A DNA stretch of 64,000 nt from G965212025 sp965237985 (GCA_965237985.1 OZ250161.1:1364001-1428000), one strand, 5' to 3'; shown: positions 9,231-18,297, counted from the first letter of the stretch. The notes: generated from the letters alone by a model not told the origin. Numbers and translations are program-made.

Positions 9231-9423
9231 CGGAAACAGAGACGGCTCCTGCTGTTTTTTGTGTTTTGTCATGTCTGGCATCGGCACCCGGCAAATACAG
9301 ATCGCCTGTTTGCCCGCAGGAGCAAAGCAAAAACACCAGGGCAGGCCAGGTTCTTCGGGCACCTTTCAAGAGCCCTGCAGCAAAGAGAAAAAGCGAGGTT
9401 GCCGGCCGGCAACCCGCCACCAT
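9217..9423 (-). CDS. lptM: LPS-assembly lipoprotein LptM (YifL-like)
   Basis: Small outer-membrane lipoprotein that helps LptD mature. In the frame overlapping the start of lysA I read a basic segment KGARRTW, a hydrophobic run PALVFLL, a lipobox-like LCSC and then GQTGDLYLPGAD, matching the conserved C-G-x-x-G-x-L-Y-x-P block that defines the family. The frame ends at the TGA at 9219-9217, 14 bases inside lysA. The start is uncertain: ATG 9423 gives 68 residues, but a TTG at 9369 (reading MKGARRTWPALVF) gives a better signal peptide. Its position just before lysA is the conserved one. Confidence 0.75.
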   Translation of the reverse strand: MVAGCRPATSLFLFAAGLLKGARRTWPALVFLLCSCGQTGDLYLPGADARHDKTQKTAGAVSVSDAAY

Positions 9424-9548
9424 GACATCGGATGGCAAAGAAGCCTCTTGCCTTATGGCCGCATTGAAAGGGTGCGGGCAATCTGCCATCCGATCATCCT
9501 GCGTGGGCTGACCACATGGCCTGCGGCACCAGGAACTACGGGACAGAC

Positions 9549-10184
9549 TCACGACGACACTTTGTTTTGGTAATCGCACAGGTCGTTGATCAGGCATGCA
9601 GGGCACTCTGGTCTGCGTGCGGTACATACGTACCTGCCGTGCAAAACAAGCCAGTGATGTGCATTTCTGAGATATTCGGGTGGCACTCGGCGCAACAGCC
9701 CATCTTCCACTGCGCGCGGATTTTTTCCAGTCGCAAGCCCGGTGCGGCATGCCACACGAAAAATATGCGTATCAACCGCCACAGTGGGCTCTCCGAACGC
9801 GGTATTCAACACCACGTTAGCAGTTTTTCTGCCTACGCCCGGAAGTTTTTCCAGCTCGCCCCGCGTGTTGGGAACTTTTCCTTTATGCTCCGCCACCAAA
9901 ATGCGGCAGGTGGCAATAATGTTCCGCGCTTTGGTGTTGAACAGTCCGATCGTCCGGATGGTATTTTTCAGCCCGCTTTCCCCAAGCTTTAACATGGCGA
10001 GCGGTGTGCGCGCCATTGCGAACAATCCCTTGGTTGCCCTGTTGACGCTGATGTCTGTGGCCTGCGCCGAAAGAATGACCGCCACCAGCAACTCGAATGG
10101 AGACCGGTAATTCAATTCTGTTTTCGGTTCCGGATTGGCATTTGCAAAGCGGACAAAAAGCGTTTTTCTTGCAGCTGCGTTCAC
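9549..10184 (-). CDS. nth: Endonuclease III (DNA glycosylase / AP lyase)
   Basis: Removes oxidised pyrimidines from DNA and nicks the abasic site. The helix-hairpin-helix is LPGVGRKTANVV with catalytic Lys near residue 120, and the catalytic Asp is in VDTHIFRV near 138. The C-terminal 4Fe-4S cluster loop is C-x6-C-x2-C-x5-C (CTARRPECPACLINDLC). The 211-residue length is normal. Its first ~65 codons lie inside a 290-bp direct duplication, so a truncated second copy of the gene start sits upstream at 10475. The ATG overlaps the stop of a truncated rnfB copy as ATGA. Confidence 0.95.
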   Translation of the reverse strand: MNAAARKTLFVRFANANPEPKTELNYRSPFELLVAVILSAQATDISVNRATKGLFAMARTPLAMLKLGESGLKNTIRTIGLFNTKARNIIATCRILVAEHKGKVPNTRGELEKLPGVGRKTANVVLNTAFGEPTVAVDTHIFRVACRTGLATGKNPRAVEDGLLRRVPPEYLRNAHHWLVLHGRYVCTARRPECPACLINDLCDYQNKVSS

Positions 10185-10280
10185 TGTTCGCTGGATTGCC
10201 TTGCAAGCCGTTCCTTCATGGCCTCGCGCGCTTCTTCAAAAGCTGATTTCTCGCGTGCTGCACAGTCGGCCAGCCGCCGG
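10181..10280 (-). pseudogene. Truncated rnfB copy (C-terminal codons only)
   Basis: The left copy of the 290-bp duplication carries the last ~33 codons of rnfB, ending at 10181 with the same QSSEQ-stop and overlapping the real nth start (ATGA). It has no start and no ferredoxin motif. Its only likely effect is to keep the original context in front of nth. Confidence 0.85.
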
Positions 10281-10475
10281 AACATGGCGAGCGGCGTGCG
10301 CGCCATTGCGAACAATCCCTTGGTTGCCCTGTTGACGCTGATGTCTGTGGCCTGTGCTGGAAAGAATGACCGCCACCAGCAACTCGAATGGAGACCGGTA
10401 ATTCAATTCTGTTTTCGGTTCCGGATTGGCATTTGCAAAGCGGGCAAAAAGCGTTTTTCTTGCAGCTGCGTTCAC
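10281..10475 (-). pseudogene. Truncated, frameshifted nth copy
   Basis: Starts at 10475 with MNAAARKTLFARFANANPEP, matching nth. A 1-base insertion near codon 40 shifts the frame, turning ELLVAVILSAQATD into ELLVAVILSSTGHR. Homology stops at the duplication junction at 10281. It lacks the HhH motif, catalytic residues and FeS loop, so it cannot be functional. Confidence 0.9.
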
Positions 10476-10858
10476 TGTTCGCTGGATTGCCTTGCAAGCC
10501 GTTCCTTCATGGCCTCACGCGCTTCTTCAAAAGCTGATTTCTCGCGTGCTGCACAGTCGGCCAGCCGCCGTCGTCGCGCCAGCAACCTGTCTTTGGCGGC
10601 AGCGAGTGTTTCCTTGGCAAGCACCGTGTTTTGGGGTTCCATGACAATACAGTCCACTGGACACTTTGGCACACACAACTCACACCCCACGCAGGCTTCT
10701 TCCAGCACTTCATGCAGCCAGCCATGGGCACCGGCGATGGCATCAAAAGGGCACGCTTTAAGGCACAGTGCACAACCAATGCAATCTTCCGGAACAATGC
10801 GTGCCAGGGCCATTGGAATATGACCGGAAAAGCGGTCGCGCAGTAGCGAATTGCTCAC
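10472..10858 (-). CDS. rnfB: RnfB-type 2x[4Fe-4S] ferredoxin subunit
   Basis: Electron-transfer protein with two 4Fe-4S motifs, CIGCALC-x3-C at residues 26-36 and CVGCELC-x3-C at 56-66, followed by a charged helical tail (KDRLLARRRRLADCAAREK). At 128 residues it is shorter than enterobacterial RnfB/RsxB, lacking the N-terminal membrane anchor and Fe-S domain. Short RnfB-like ferredoxins next to nth are common in betaproteobacteria, so I read this as complete. No other rnf genes are present. It overlaps metG upstream by 4 bases and the truncated nth copy downstream by 4 bases. Confidence 0.82.
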   Translation of the reverse strand: MSNSLLRDRFSGHIPMALARIVPEDCIGCALCLKACPFDAIAGAHGWLHEVLEEACVGCELCVPKCPVDCIVMEPQNTVLAKETLAAAKDRLLARRRRLADCAAREKSAFEEAREAMKERLARQSSEQ

Positions 10859-13008
10859 GTGATTCGCGCGCCTGGCTGAGCTCCACCATCAACCCCGAGC
10901 AAGAAAACCTCATCGTCACCCGCGGCCAGAACCATCCCTTTGGAAACTCCGAAACGCATTTTTTTCGGTTCCAGATTAGCAAGATAGACCACCAGTCTGC
11001 CTTCCAGTTCGGCCAGACTGTAGTGTTTTTTGATGCCGCTGAAAACAGTTTCGGATTCGTTTTCCCCCAAATCAAGCGTGAGCTTGAGCAGACGGTCTGC
11101 TCCCGGCACTTCCTCGGCACGAACCACTTTGGCGACACGCAGATCCAGTTTGGCAAAATCGCCTATAGCAACGGTTTTCCGGGTTTCAGCAACTTCCTGC
11201 CCGGCCACATCAATCTCTTTCTCACCAGTGGATTCTGCGACCATTGCCGCAATGATTTTGTGATCCACCCGGTGCATCAATGGCACGAATTTGCCGACCC
11301 GGTGTCTGCCTGCCTGGCAACGCAGTGAATCGGTCAAGACAAAGCGCATTTGCAAATACTTTTCCGCACGTTCACAAAGGTTCGGTAAAACCGGACGCAA
11401 CAGAGCCACCAGGAAAGCAAAAAGTATCAGAGCATGTCCACAAACGTACTGCCAAAGATTTTTGTAGGAACGCAACTCACTGTCTTCAACTGTTTCCAGG
11501 GCCTGCGGATTGGCATACCAGCGCCAGGGTTTCCAAGCGTCCAGCCAGCGGTTTACCTGGTCGGCAAAGCTCATGATTTTGCGCATTGCACGAGAGTACT
11601 CCAGAGATTCGTAAGCTTCGAGCACTGACCTTCGGGTATCTTCCATTTCTGCAATAAAACCGTTTTTCCCACTGCTGATTCGGGAGGACAAGATACCGGC
11701 ACCTGACGCGGAAGCAAAATAGAGGTCATGTATCCGTTCATGCGTGGCCTGCTGATGCTCAAAAACAATTTCGTCATCGCAACGTTCTGCCACATAATGC
11801 GCACAGCGACTGGCAATATTCACCAGTTTGCCGACCAGGTCACTGTTGACGCGCTTCACGAAATCGTCAAGGTTAAAGTCAACGTCGCCGACATCGCTAT
11901 TGAGTTTGCAGGCAAAGTAATAGCGCAAATACTCAGCATCTTTTACGTGGCGAAGATAACTCCGGGCGGTAATAAAAGTGCCGCGAGACTTGGACATTTT
12001 TTTTCCGTTCACGGTCAGAAAGCCGTGACAATGGATAGCACTCGGCACCCGGTATCCAGAACCCATCAGCATGGCAGGCCAAAACAGGGTGTGGAAATAG
12101 GCGATGTCCTTGCCAATGAAATGATGCAGCTCCGTGTTGTTTTGCTCCTTGGCTTCCCAGTAATCTGCAAAGTTCGGTCTGTCTTCGCCGGTTTGGGTAG
12201 CGCAAAAGGCTTGAAAAGCCGCTATATAGCCAATTGGAGCATCCAGCCAGACATAAAAATACTTCCCGACCTGCCCGGGAATTTCAAAACCGAAATAAGG
12301 AGCGTCACGTGATATGTCCCAGTTTTTCAGTCCATCTTCAAACCATTCTCTCAGCTTGTTGCGAACGGCATCTTGCACATCGGCCTGTAACAACCACTTG
12401 CGCAACTTCTCAGTGAACTGGTTCAAGCGAAAAAACAGGTGCGTGGATTTTCTGCACACCGGCGGCTGGCCACTGAGAACCGAAAGCGGAGATTTCAGTT
12501 CTCCGACCCCAAAGGTTGCCCCACAAACTTCGCAACAGTCACCGTATTGATCAGGGCTGTCGCAACGCGGACAGATACCGCGGACATAACGGTCGGGAAG
12601 AAACATTTGTGCTTTTTCGTCGTAAGCCTGAACAATTTCCTGACTGACGATGTGTCCGGACTGACAGAGTTTTTGGTAAATATCCGTGGAAATTTTTCGG
12701 TTTTCTTCCGAGTGGGTAGAGTGGTAGTGGTCAAAGGAAATCTGGAAATCGGCGAAATCCACCTGGTGTTCCGTGCTGTATTTCGCGATCAAGACCTCCG
12801 GCGAGACTTTTTCCTCCCTGGCTTTGAGCATGATCGGCGTGCCATGCGCGTCATCGGCGCAAACGTAGAAGCAACTGTTGCCCGAAAGGCGCTGAAAACG
12901 CACCCAGATGTCGGTTTGTATATACTCAAGCATGTGCCCCAGGTGCAGTGACCCGTTGGCGTACGGTAAAGCACTTGTGACCAGGATTTTCCTTGCGGGA
13001 TTTTTCAT
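10855..13008 (-). CDS. metG: Methionyl-tRNA synthetase
   Basis: Charges tRNA-Met. 717 residues, the long class-I form. The HIGH-type motif is SLHLGHMLEY near residue 20, zinc knuckle cysteines are in the connective domain (CPRCDSPDQYGDCCEVC near 145-160), and the KMSKS loop is KKMSKSRG near residue 335. A C-terminal OB-fold tRNA-binding domain (FAKLDLRVAKVVRAEEVPGAD onward) occupies the last ~110 residues and mediates dimerisation. Divergent from apbC, a common betaproteobacterial arrangement. Its stop overlaps the rnfB start. Confidence 0.96.
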   Translation of the reverse strand: MKNPARKILVTSALPYANGSLHLGHMLEYIQTDIWVRFQRLSGNSCFYVCADDAHGTPIMLKAREEKVSPEVLIAKYSTEHQVDFADFQISFDHYHSTHSEENRKISTDIYQKLCQSGHIVSQEIVQAYDEKAQMFLPDRYVRGICPRCDSPDQYGDCCEVCGATFGVGELKSPLSVLSGQPPVCRKSTHLFFRLNQFTEKLRKWLLQADVQDAVRNKLREWFEDGLKNWDISRDAPYFGFEIPGQVGKYFYVWLDAPIGYIAAFQAFCATQTGEDRPNFADYWEAKEQNNTELHHFIGKDIAYFHTLFWPAMLMGSGYRVPSAIHCHGFLTVNGKKMSKSRGTFITARSYLRHVKDAEYLRYYFACKLNSDVGDVDFNLDDFVKRVNSDLVGKLVNIASRCAHYVAERCDDEIVFEHQQATHERIHDLYFASASGAGILSSRISSGKNGFIAEMEDTRRSVLEAYESLEYSRAMRKIMSFADQVNRWLDAWKPWRWYANPQALETVEDSELRSYKNLWQYVCGHALILFAFLVALLRPVLPNLCERAEKYLQMRFVLTDSLRCQAGRHRVGKFVPLMHRVDHKIIAAMVAESTGEKEIDVAGQEVAETRKTVAIGDFAKLDLRVAKVVRAEEVPGADRLLKLTLDLGENESETVFSGIKKHYSLAELEGRLVVYLANLEPKKMRFGVSKGMVLAAGDDEVFLLGVDGGAQPGARIT

Positions 13009-13179
13009 CTGTGAATGTGGCGACTGACAGGCAGTGCCCTGATTGTATATGAAAGTTTACTGGTTGCCGGCGGGAGAAAACCAAAAAAACAAAGTGCTCT
13101 ATACTTCACGTGGCGGGTTTGGCTTTTTAGCAATGGGCTTGCTTGTTGTCATCCCAGACCGGCAAGTTTTCACGTCGCG

Positions 13180-14271
13180 ATGACCGCAGAAAAAAATCAA
13201 GCCATTGAGCAAGTGCTGAAATCGGTTTATGACCCGCACACCGGTAAAGACTTTGTTGCCAGTGGTGCTGTGCGGGAAATCAAATGCGAAGACGGCACAG
13301 CCAACATCAACATTGTGCTGGGCTACCCCGCTGCTTCCTGCCGCGAGAATTTCAAGGCATTGATTCGCAACGCGGTGCAGGCATCCGGACACGCCAGTGA
13401 AGTGAAAGTTTCCCTGAATTGGGACATTCAGTCACACACGGTACAGAAAAGTCTGAAGCCTTTGAAATCCATTAAAAACATTATTGCGGTTGCTTCCGGC
13501 AAAGGCGGAGTTGGAAAATCAACCACTGCCATTAATCTGGCACTGGCCTTGTCTGCTGAAGGTGCGAATGTGGGAATTCTGGATGCTGACATCTACGGAC
13601 CCAGCCAACCAACCATGCTGGGTGTAAAAGTCCGGCCGGACACCAAAGATGGCAAGACTTTGGAGCCTTTGGAGAACCATGGTATCCAGGGAATGTCGAT
13701 CGGTTTTCTCATTGATGAAACCACACCGATGATTTGGCGCGGCCCAATGGTCACCCAGGCACTGGAACAACTTTTAAGCGACACCAACTGGCGCGATCTG
13801 GATTACCTGGTGATTGACTTGCCGCCCGGTACCGGCGATGTGCAATTGACGCTTGCGCAAAAAATCCCGGTGAGCGGGGCAGTCATTGTAACCACGCCAC
13901 AAAACATTGCTTTACTCGATGCCCGCAGAGGAGCAAAGATGTTTGAAAAAGTCGATGTTCCGATACTGGGGATCGTCGAGAATATGAGCACCCACATCTG
14001 TAGCCAATGCCATCATGAGGAACCCATATTCGGTACCGGAGGCGGCGCCTTGCTGGCGGAAGAGTACGGGATGCAGCTCTTGGGCAGTTTGCCGCTTGAC
14101 CTCAGCATCCGAGAGCAAACAGACAGTGGCCGGCCCACGGTCGTTGCCGACCCTGCGGGAAAGATTGCTGCCATCTACAAAGAAATCGCCAGAAAGGTTG
14201 CGGCGCAGCTGGCGGGCAGGCGTAAAGATTATTCAGCCAGATTTCCCAAAATCGTGATTGAAAACACTTAG
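13180..14271 (+). CDS. apbC: Iron-sulphur cluster carrier ATPase ApbC/Mrp
   Basis: P-loop ATPase that transfers 4Fe-4S clusters to apo-proteins. I chose ATG 13180 (MTAEKNQAIEQ) because the 55 codons upstream in the open frame lack family character; this gives 363 residues. An N-terminal MIP18/DUF59-like domain spans about 1-85. The deviant Walker A GKGGVGKST is at about 108-116, then DADIYGPSQPTM and VIDLPPGTGD. The cluster-binding CxxC is CSQC after ENMSTHI. It is followed 47 bases later by dcd, the usual neighbour. Confidence 0.94.
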   Translation: MTAEKNQAIEQVLKSVYDPHTGKDFVASGAVREIKCEDGTANINIVLGYPAASCRENFKALIRNAVQASGHASEVKVSLNWDIQSHTVQKSLKPLKSIKNIIAVASGKGGVGKSTTAINLALALSAEGANVGILDADIYGPSQPTMLGVKVRPDTKDGKTLEPLENHGIQGMSIGFLIDETTPMIWRGPMVTQALEQLLSDTNWRDLDYLVIDLPPGTGDVQLTLAQKIPVSGAVIVTTPQNIALLDARRGAKMFEKVDVPILGIVENMSTHICSQCHHEEPIFGTGGGALLAEEYGMQLLGSLPLDLSIREQTDSGRPTVVADPAGKIAAIYKEIARKVAAQLAGRRKDYSARFPKIVIENT

Positions 14272-14318
14272 TGCACGCCTGAAATTGTTGCCTCTGAACA
14301 TAGATCTGGGAACTTGGG

Positions 14319-14885
14319 ATGTCGATAAAACCTGACCACTGGATACGAAAGATGGTGGAACAGCACCGCATGATCGAGCCTTTCCACGCTTCCCAAATCC
14401 GCAGTGAGGGGGGAACCAAAGTCATTTCTTATGGTTCCTCGAGTTACGGTTACGATGTGCGATGCAGCGAAGAATTCAAGGTTTTTACCAACATCAATTC
14501 CACAATCGTGGACCCGAAGCAGTTTGATGAACGCAGCTTTGTTGACGTGAAAGGGAAGGTGTGTATCATACCCCCGAACTCCTTCGCGCTGGCCAGCACG
14601 GTTGAGTTTTTTCGCGTGCCACGTAATGTTCTGACTTTGTGTGTGGGCAAATCGACCTATGCGAGATGTGGCATCATAGTCAATGTGACACCGCTTGAAC
14701 CTGAGTGGGAGGGCCGTATCACTTTGGAGTTTTCAAACACAACTCCTCTACCGGCGAAAATTTATTCAGGGGAAGGAGCAGCACAGGTTTTATTTCTGGA
14801 AAGCGATGAAATTTGCGAAGTGTCATATGCAGATCGCGAGGGGAAATACCAGCGGCAGTCGGGGGTGACCCTGCCGCGTTTGTAG
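14319..14885 (+). CDS. dcd: dCTP deaminase
   Basis: Deaminates dCTP to dUTP, feeding thymidylate synthesis. 188 residues, the normal length. Conserved blocks are the SYGSSSYGYDVR segment near 37-48, the nucleotide-binding VGKSTYARCGI near 109-119 and the catalytic glutamate in GRITLEFSNTTPLP near residue 137. The C-terminal lid YQRQSGVTLPRL is intact. Same strand as apbC. Confidence 0.95.
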   Translation: MSIKPDHWIRKMVEQHRMIEPFHASQIRSEGGTKVISYGSSSYGYDVRCSEEFKVFTNINSTIVDPKQFDERSFVDVKGKVCIIPPNSFALASTVEFFRVPRNVLTLCVGKSTYARCGIIVNVTPLEPEWEGRITLEFSNTTPLPAKIYSGEGAAQVLFLESDEICEVSYADREGKYQRQSGVTLPRL

Positions 14886-14898
14886 TTTGGTGAAACCG

Positions 14899-14934
14899 AA
14901 CAAACAATATGGCAATAACAAACAATATGGCAAT
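14899..14934. repeat. 18-bp perfect tandem duplication upstream of the PII gene
   Basis: AACAAACAATATGGCAAT occurs twice in direct succession (14899-14916 and 14917-14934). It lies in the leader between dcd and the PII gene, just before the AGGAG ribosome-binding site. Each unit carries an ATG in the PII reading frame, but neither has a good ribosome-binding site. Confidence 0.9.
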
Positions 14935-14953
14935 AAAAAAAGGAGACAGTTAT

Positions 14954-15292
14954 ATGCGATTAGTGATTGCAATCATCCAGCGGGACAAGCTGGACGAAGT
15001 GAAAAGAGCCTTGGCACAGGCCGAAATTCGGGGTATGACCGTCACTGAGGTCAAAGGGTTCGGTTTGCAGGGGGGGCGGACCGAGAACTACCGAGGAGCC
15101 ACGTATGTTGTCGATCTGTTACCCAAGACGAAGATTGAAATTGCGGTCTTGGAGGAACAGGTGGAATCGGTGATTGCTACGATTACGAAGGCCGCGAGAA
15201 CCGGGAATATCGGGGATGGCAAAATTTTCGTGTTGGCCCTTGAACAAACAATACGTATCCGTACCGGCGAAAGTGGCCACGATGCTGTTTAG
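14954..15292 (+). CDS. glnK: Nitrogen regulatory protein P-II
   Basis: Trimeric signal protein that senses ATP/ADP and 2-oxoglutarate and gates AmtB. I chose ATG 14954 because AGGAG at 14941 is well placed and MRLVIAIIQRDKLDEVKRAL is the family start. 112 residues. The T-loop GRTENYRGATYVVDLLP carries the uridylylated Tyr51, and the C-terminal B-loop region is TGNIGDGKIFV. It lies directly before amtB, which favours the GlnK name over GlnB. The amtB frame begins at or just after its stop. Confidence 0.92.
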   Translation: MRLVIAIIQRDKLDEVKRALAQAEIRGMTVTEVKGFGLQGGRTENYRGATYVVDLLPKTKIEIAVLEEQVESVIATITKAARTGNIGDGKIFVLALEQTIRIRTGESGHDAV

Positions 15293-15317
15293 ATACTTTT
15301 TTACCCGGGAGATTTTC

Positions 15318-16595
15318 GTGAGGAATTTTTTTACAGTTTTACTGTTGGCGGCACCAACCTTATCTCAAGCCGAGGGAATTGACAGCGGTGATACCTCTTG
15401 GCTGCTGACATCTACGGCCTTGGTTTTGTTCATGACCATCCCCGGGTTGTCGCTTTTTTACGCCGGGCTGGTCAGAAGCAAAAATGTGCTGTCGGTTTTA
15501 ATGCAGTGCTTCACGATTACCTGCATAGCAACGCTTCTCTGGTTTGCGGTCGGGTACAGCCTCGCTTTCACTGGGGGAGGCGCGCTGAACGACTTTTTCG
15601 GAGGATTCAGCAAAGCATTTTTTGCCGGTGTAGAGCGCGGAAGCCTTTCCGGAACGATCCCGGAAAGCCTTTTCATCATGTTCCAGCTGACTTTCGCCAT
15701 CATCACACCAGCACTGATAATCGGCAGTTTTGCGGAAAGATTGCGTTTTCCTGCCATCCTGTTGTTCACCATCATCTGGTCCTTACTGGTTTATTTCCCG
15801 GTAGCGCACCAGGTCTGGGGCGGCGGCTGGCTTGCTGAAATGGGGTTCCTGGATTTTGCAGGCGGTGCCGTGGTGCACATGACTGCCGGAGTGGGCGCAC
15901 TTGTTGCGGCCATCGTTTTAGGGCCACGCATCGGTTTCGGTAAATCGAATATGGCACCGCACAGCATGGTGATAACCATGGCCGGGGCCGGCATGCTTTG
16001 GGTTGGCTGGTTCGGTTTTAACGGCGGTAGCGCCATTGCCGCAAACGCCGATGCCGGCATGGCTGTATTGGTCACCCACATCAGTGCGGCCGCGGCTTCC
16101 ATCTCCTGGATGTGCATGGATTGGTGGCGCTTCGGCAAACCGAGCGCGCTGGGCATTGTGACCGGAATGGTGGCTGGGCTTGGCAGCATCACTCCAGCTT
16201 CCGGCTTCGTGGGGCCGCTTGGTGCATTGATTATTGGCCTTGTCGCCGGTGCTGTATGTTTCACGGCAACGAATTTTCTTAAAGGAAAACTGAAAATCGA
16301 TGATTCCCTGGATGTGTTTTCGGTACACGGAGTAGGAGGCTTTCTGGGCTTGCTTTTATTGGCCGTCTTCACCGCCACGGAATGGGGAGGCGTGGGGTTT
16401 CCCGAAGGCGGCGGGATCGGCGAACAGTTCAGCATCCAGCTGATTGGTGGTTTGTCGGTGCTGGCATGGACTGTGGTGGGAACCCTGGTCACACTTTTTA
16501 TTGTGAAAGCCATTACCCCGCTACGCGCAAGTGAAACGGAAGAAGTGGAAGGATTGGATACCACGCAACATAACGAATCCGGTTACCACTTTTAG
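15318..16595 (+). CDS. amtB: Ammonium transporter
   Basis: Ammonium channel of the inner membrane. GTG 15318 is preceded by GGGAG at suitable spacing and gives a signal peptide RNFFTVLLLAAPTLSQAEG, as expected for AmtB; ATG 15282, inside the PII gene, is the alternative. The mature protein has the usual eleven helices. The periplasmic gate region DFAGGAVVHMTAGVGAL and the second pore histidine in FSVHGVGGFLG are both present. 425 residues is typical. It forms a PII-AmtB pair, with PII controlling transport at the cytoplasmic face. Confidence 0.94.
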   Translation: MRNFFTVLLLAAPTLSQAEGIDSGDTSWLLTSTALVLFMTIPGLSLFYAGLVRSKNVLSVLMQCFTITCIATLLWFAVGYSLAFTGGGALNDFFGGFSKAFFAGVERGSLSGTIPESLFIMFQLTFAIITPALIIGSFAERLRFPAILLFTIIWSLLVYFPVAHQVWGGGWLAEMGFLDFAGGAVVHMTAGVGALVAAIVLGPRIGFGKSNMAPHSMVITMAGAGMLWVGWFGFNGGSAIAANADAGMAVLVTHISAAAASISWMCMDWWRFGKPSALGIVTGMVAGLGSITPASGFVGPLGALIIGLVAGAVCFTATNFLKGKLKIDDSLDVFSVHGVGGFLGLLLLAVFTATEWGGVGFPEGGGIGEQFSIQLIGGLSVLAWTVVGTLVTLFIVKAITPLRASETEEVEGLDTTQHNESGYHF

Positions 16596-17182
16596 GAGCG
16601 ACCCTGGGTCAAACGCGACCTTCCCAGGAAAATGGACCGTGCGTTTTCGCTTCACGCTCAGCTGACACCGGTACTTTGATGGTGCAGGTGGCGATCCTGC
16701 ACCAAACTGGTCACCAGTCTGGAAGAGTGGCACGAAGACCCGCTCGGGAACAGGAACAGAGTTTTTCATACCACGACGCCCAGACAAGCCAAACGAAATG
16801 CGCAAATTTGTCTGGGCACTAAAAAGTTCGAGTTCGAGTGCTCAGTTCCGACCCATGCGTGAACAATCTTCTCCCAATCCATCAGGTGTTCTTCCTTCAT
16901 TGGCCGATACTTTCCAGAAGTCTGGATCGCCGGATTCTGGTCTCTGATTCTCGTCCAGATATGTAAGCTCTCTGAGCGCTGGTACCTCGGCTGCTGTGCC
17001 CAACAAAATGCCTTGAGACAGGGGTGAATAGGTTCAGATAAATGTGAGACTCCGGCGGTTACTCTGCAGCCCGCGAAGATCATCGGGAACAAGGCGTGAG
17101 ATTCATCCCTGACACCGGTCACTGCTAATTCCATGGGGGGCAGCGGTGTAAGTGTAAGTAGTGAGCTCGCCCCCCCCTCCGA
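16596..17182. other. Intergenic region between amtB and the RloB remnant
   Basis: About 590 bases without a recognisable gene. A hairpin at 16681-16703 (GGTGCAGG pairing with CCTGCACC around a 7-base loop) lies ~85 bases after amtB; with no T-tract it is a poor terminator. A minus-strand open frame (16766-17134) has no motif. An eight-base C run at 17170-17177 lies just before the RloB-like frame, with an in-frame TGA at 17162. Confidence 0.45.
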
Positions 17183-17614
17183 GTGTTGGAAAGACTAAAA
17201 AACTTCATGAAAAAGGAGGGCTTCAAAAAAAACCTGGATGAAACCTGGGTGGTGGTGGACAGAGACGAGTGGACCGACGAACAGCTGGAAAAGCTCCACA
17301 CATGGTCAGACGAGAAAGGAAAATGCGGCTTCGCTCTCAGCAACCCCAAATTCGAATATTGGTTGCTGTTGCACTTTGAGGAGGGCACTGAAATTGCGTC
17401 ATCGAGTGCATGCAGCGAACGGCTGAAGAAACATCTTCCGAATTACAACAAGGGCATCAATCCCGCTGATTTCACCAGAGAAAAGGTGCTCGCGGCGGTC
17501 AAACGTGCCAAAATTCGCGACAAGCCGCCATGCTTGGACTGGCCACGCCGCATCGGTGGCACAACGGTCTACAGGCTGATCGAGAACATGCTCAAAGCCG
17601 ACGACACACCATAG
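17183..17614 (+). pseudogene. RloB-like protein, N-terminally truncated
   Basis: The 143-residue frame from GTG 17183 matches the C-terminal two thirds of RloB-family proteins: ETWVVVDRDEWTDEQLEKLH, then the hallmark GFALSNPKFEYWLLLHFEEG, then a helical tail. The family normally begins about 60 residues earlier with a Toprim-like glutamate motif, which is missing; the frame is blocked upstream by TGA 17162. RloB proteins usually pair with an ABC-type ATPase (RloA) in restriction and defence loci; no such partner is here. I read it as a leftover of a defence module. A shortened functional protein is possible but unlikely. Confidence 0.7.
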
Positions 17615-17829
17615 CCAACAACAACCAACGAGAACGAAACGATTTCAAGGCAAAAAACGCCTCGACCCGCAGCAAAGCAGTCAAAGTTCGCTATCGTGAA
17701 TGAAAATCGATGGCCAGTGCCCCTCTCGGGACAGCTTGCGGCACAAAAGCCGACCCCCTTGGTTCGGGAGTGCCGGTGTGGAGCCATGCCCGAAACAGCA
17801 GTCCAGGAAACAGTGTCTGTATCTCATGA

Positions 17830-18297
17830 CAGCCAGAGACAATCCCTTCGGATTCCAATTGCCTCCTGGAACCCGGAGACCTTTCTGTTTTCAGGCAATC
17901 GCAGCGGGAACCGAAATCATTTTATTCCTCAGTATCCCCAATTTTTCAATTTCGCACTCCACCACATCTCCGGGCTGCAAATACTCAGCCAGAGACAATC
18001 CCTTCGGATTCCAATTGCCTCCTGGAACCCGGAGACCTTTCTGTTTTCAGGCAATCGCAGCGGGAACCGAAATCACTTTATTCCTCAGTATCCCCAATTT
18101 TTCAATTTCACACTCCACCACATCTCCGGGCTGCAAATACTCAGCCAGAGACAATCCCTTCGGATTCCAATTGCCTCCTGGAACCCGGAGACCTTTCTGT
18201 TTTCAGGCAATCGCAGCGGGAACCGAAATCACTTTATTCCTCAGTATCCCCAATTTTTCAATTTCACACTCCACCACATCTCCGGGCTGCAAATACT
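17830..18297. repeat. Three tandem copies of a 156-bp unit from the 3' end of the FAH-family gene
   Basis: Units at 17830-17985, 17986-18141 and 18142-18297, each starting CAGCCAGAGACAATCCC and ending AAATACT, are almost identical. The unit holds the last ~31 codons of the gene at 18203-19105 (minus strand) plus 61 bases downstream. Only the rightmost copy is joined to the gene; the other two are 3'-end orphans. The length is a multiple of three, so the plus-strand frames run open through all copies, but those are shadows. Confidence 0.96.

Larger units (their letters stand above)
9991..10570. repeat. 290-bp tandem duplication spanning the rnfB 3' end and nth 5' end
   Basis: Bases 9991-10280 and 10281-10570 are near-identical direct copies. 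Both begin AACATGGCGAGCGG and end in CCAGCCGCCG. In minus-strand order the ancestral rnfB-nth junction has become rnfB, partial nth, partial rnfB, nth. Only a few substitutions and one 1-base indel separate the copies (CCTGCGCCGAAAG versus CCTGTGCTGGAAAG), so the event is recent. One intact copy of each gene survives. Confidence 0.95.

Noticed and set aside
9101..9573. Plus-strand frames opposite lptM and lysA
   Set aside because: Shadows; lptM (lipobox, GDLYLP block) and lysA are on the minus strand.
16681..16703. Hairpin after amtB as a rho-independent terminator
   Set aside because: The 8-bp stem is good but no T-tract follows.
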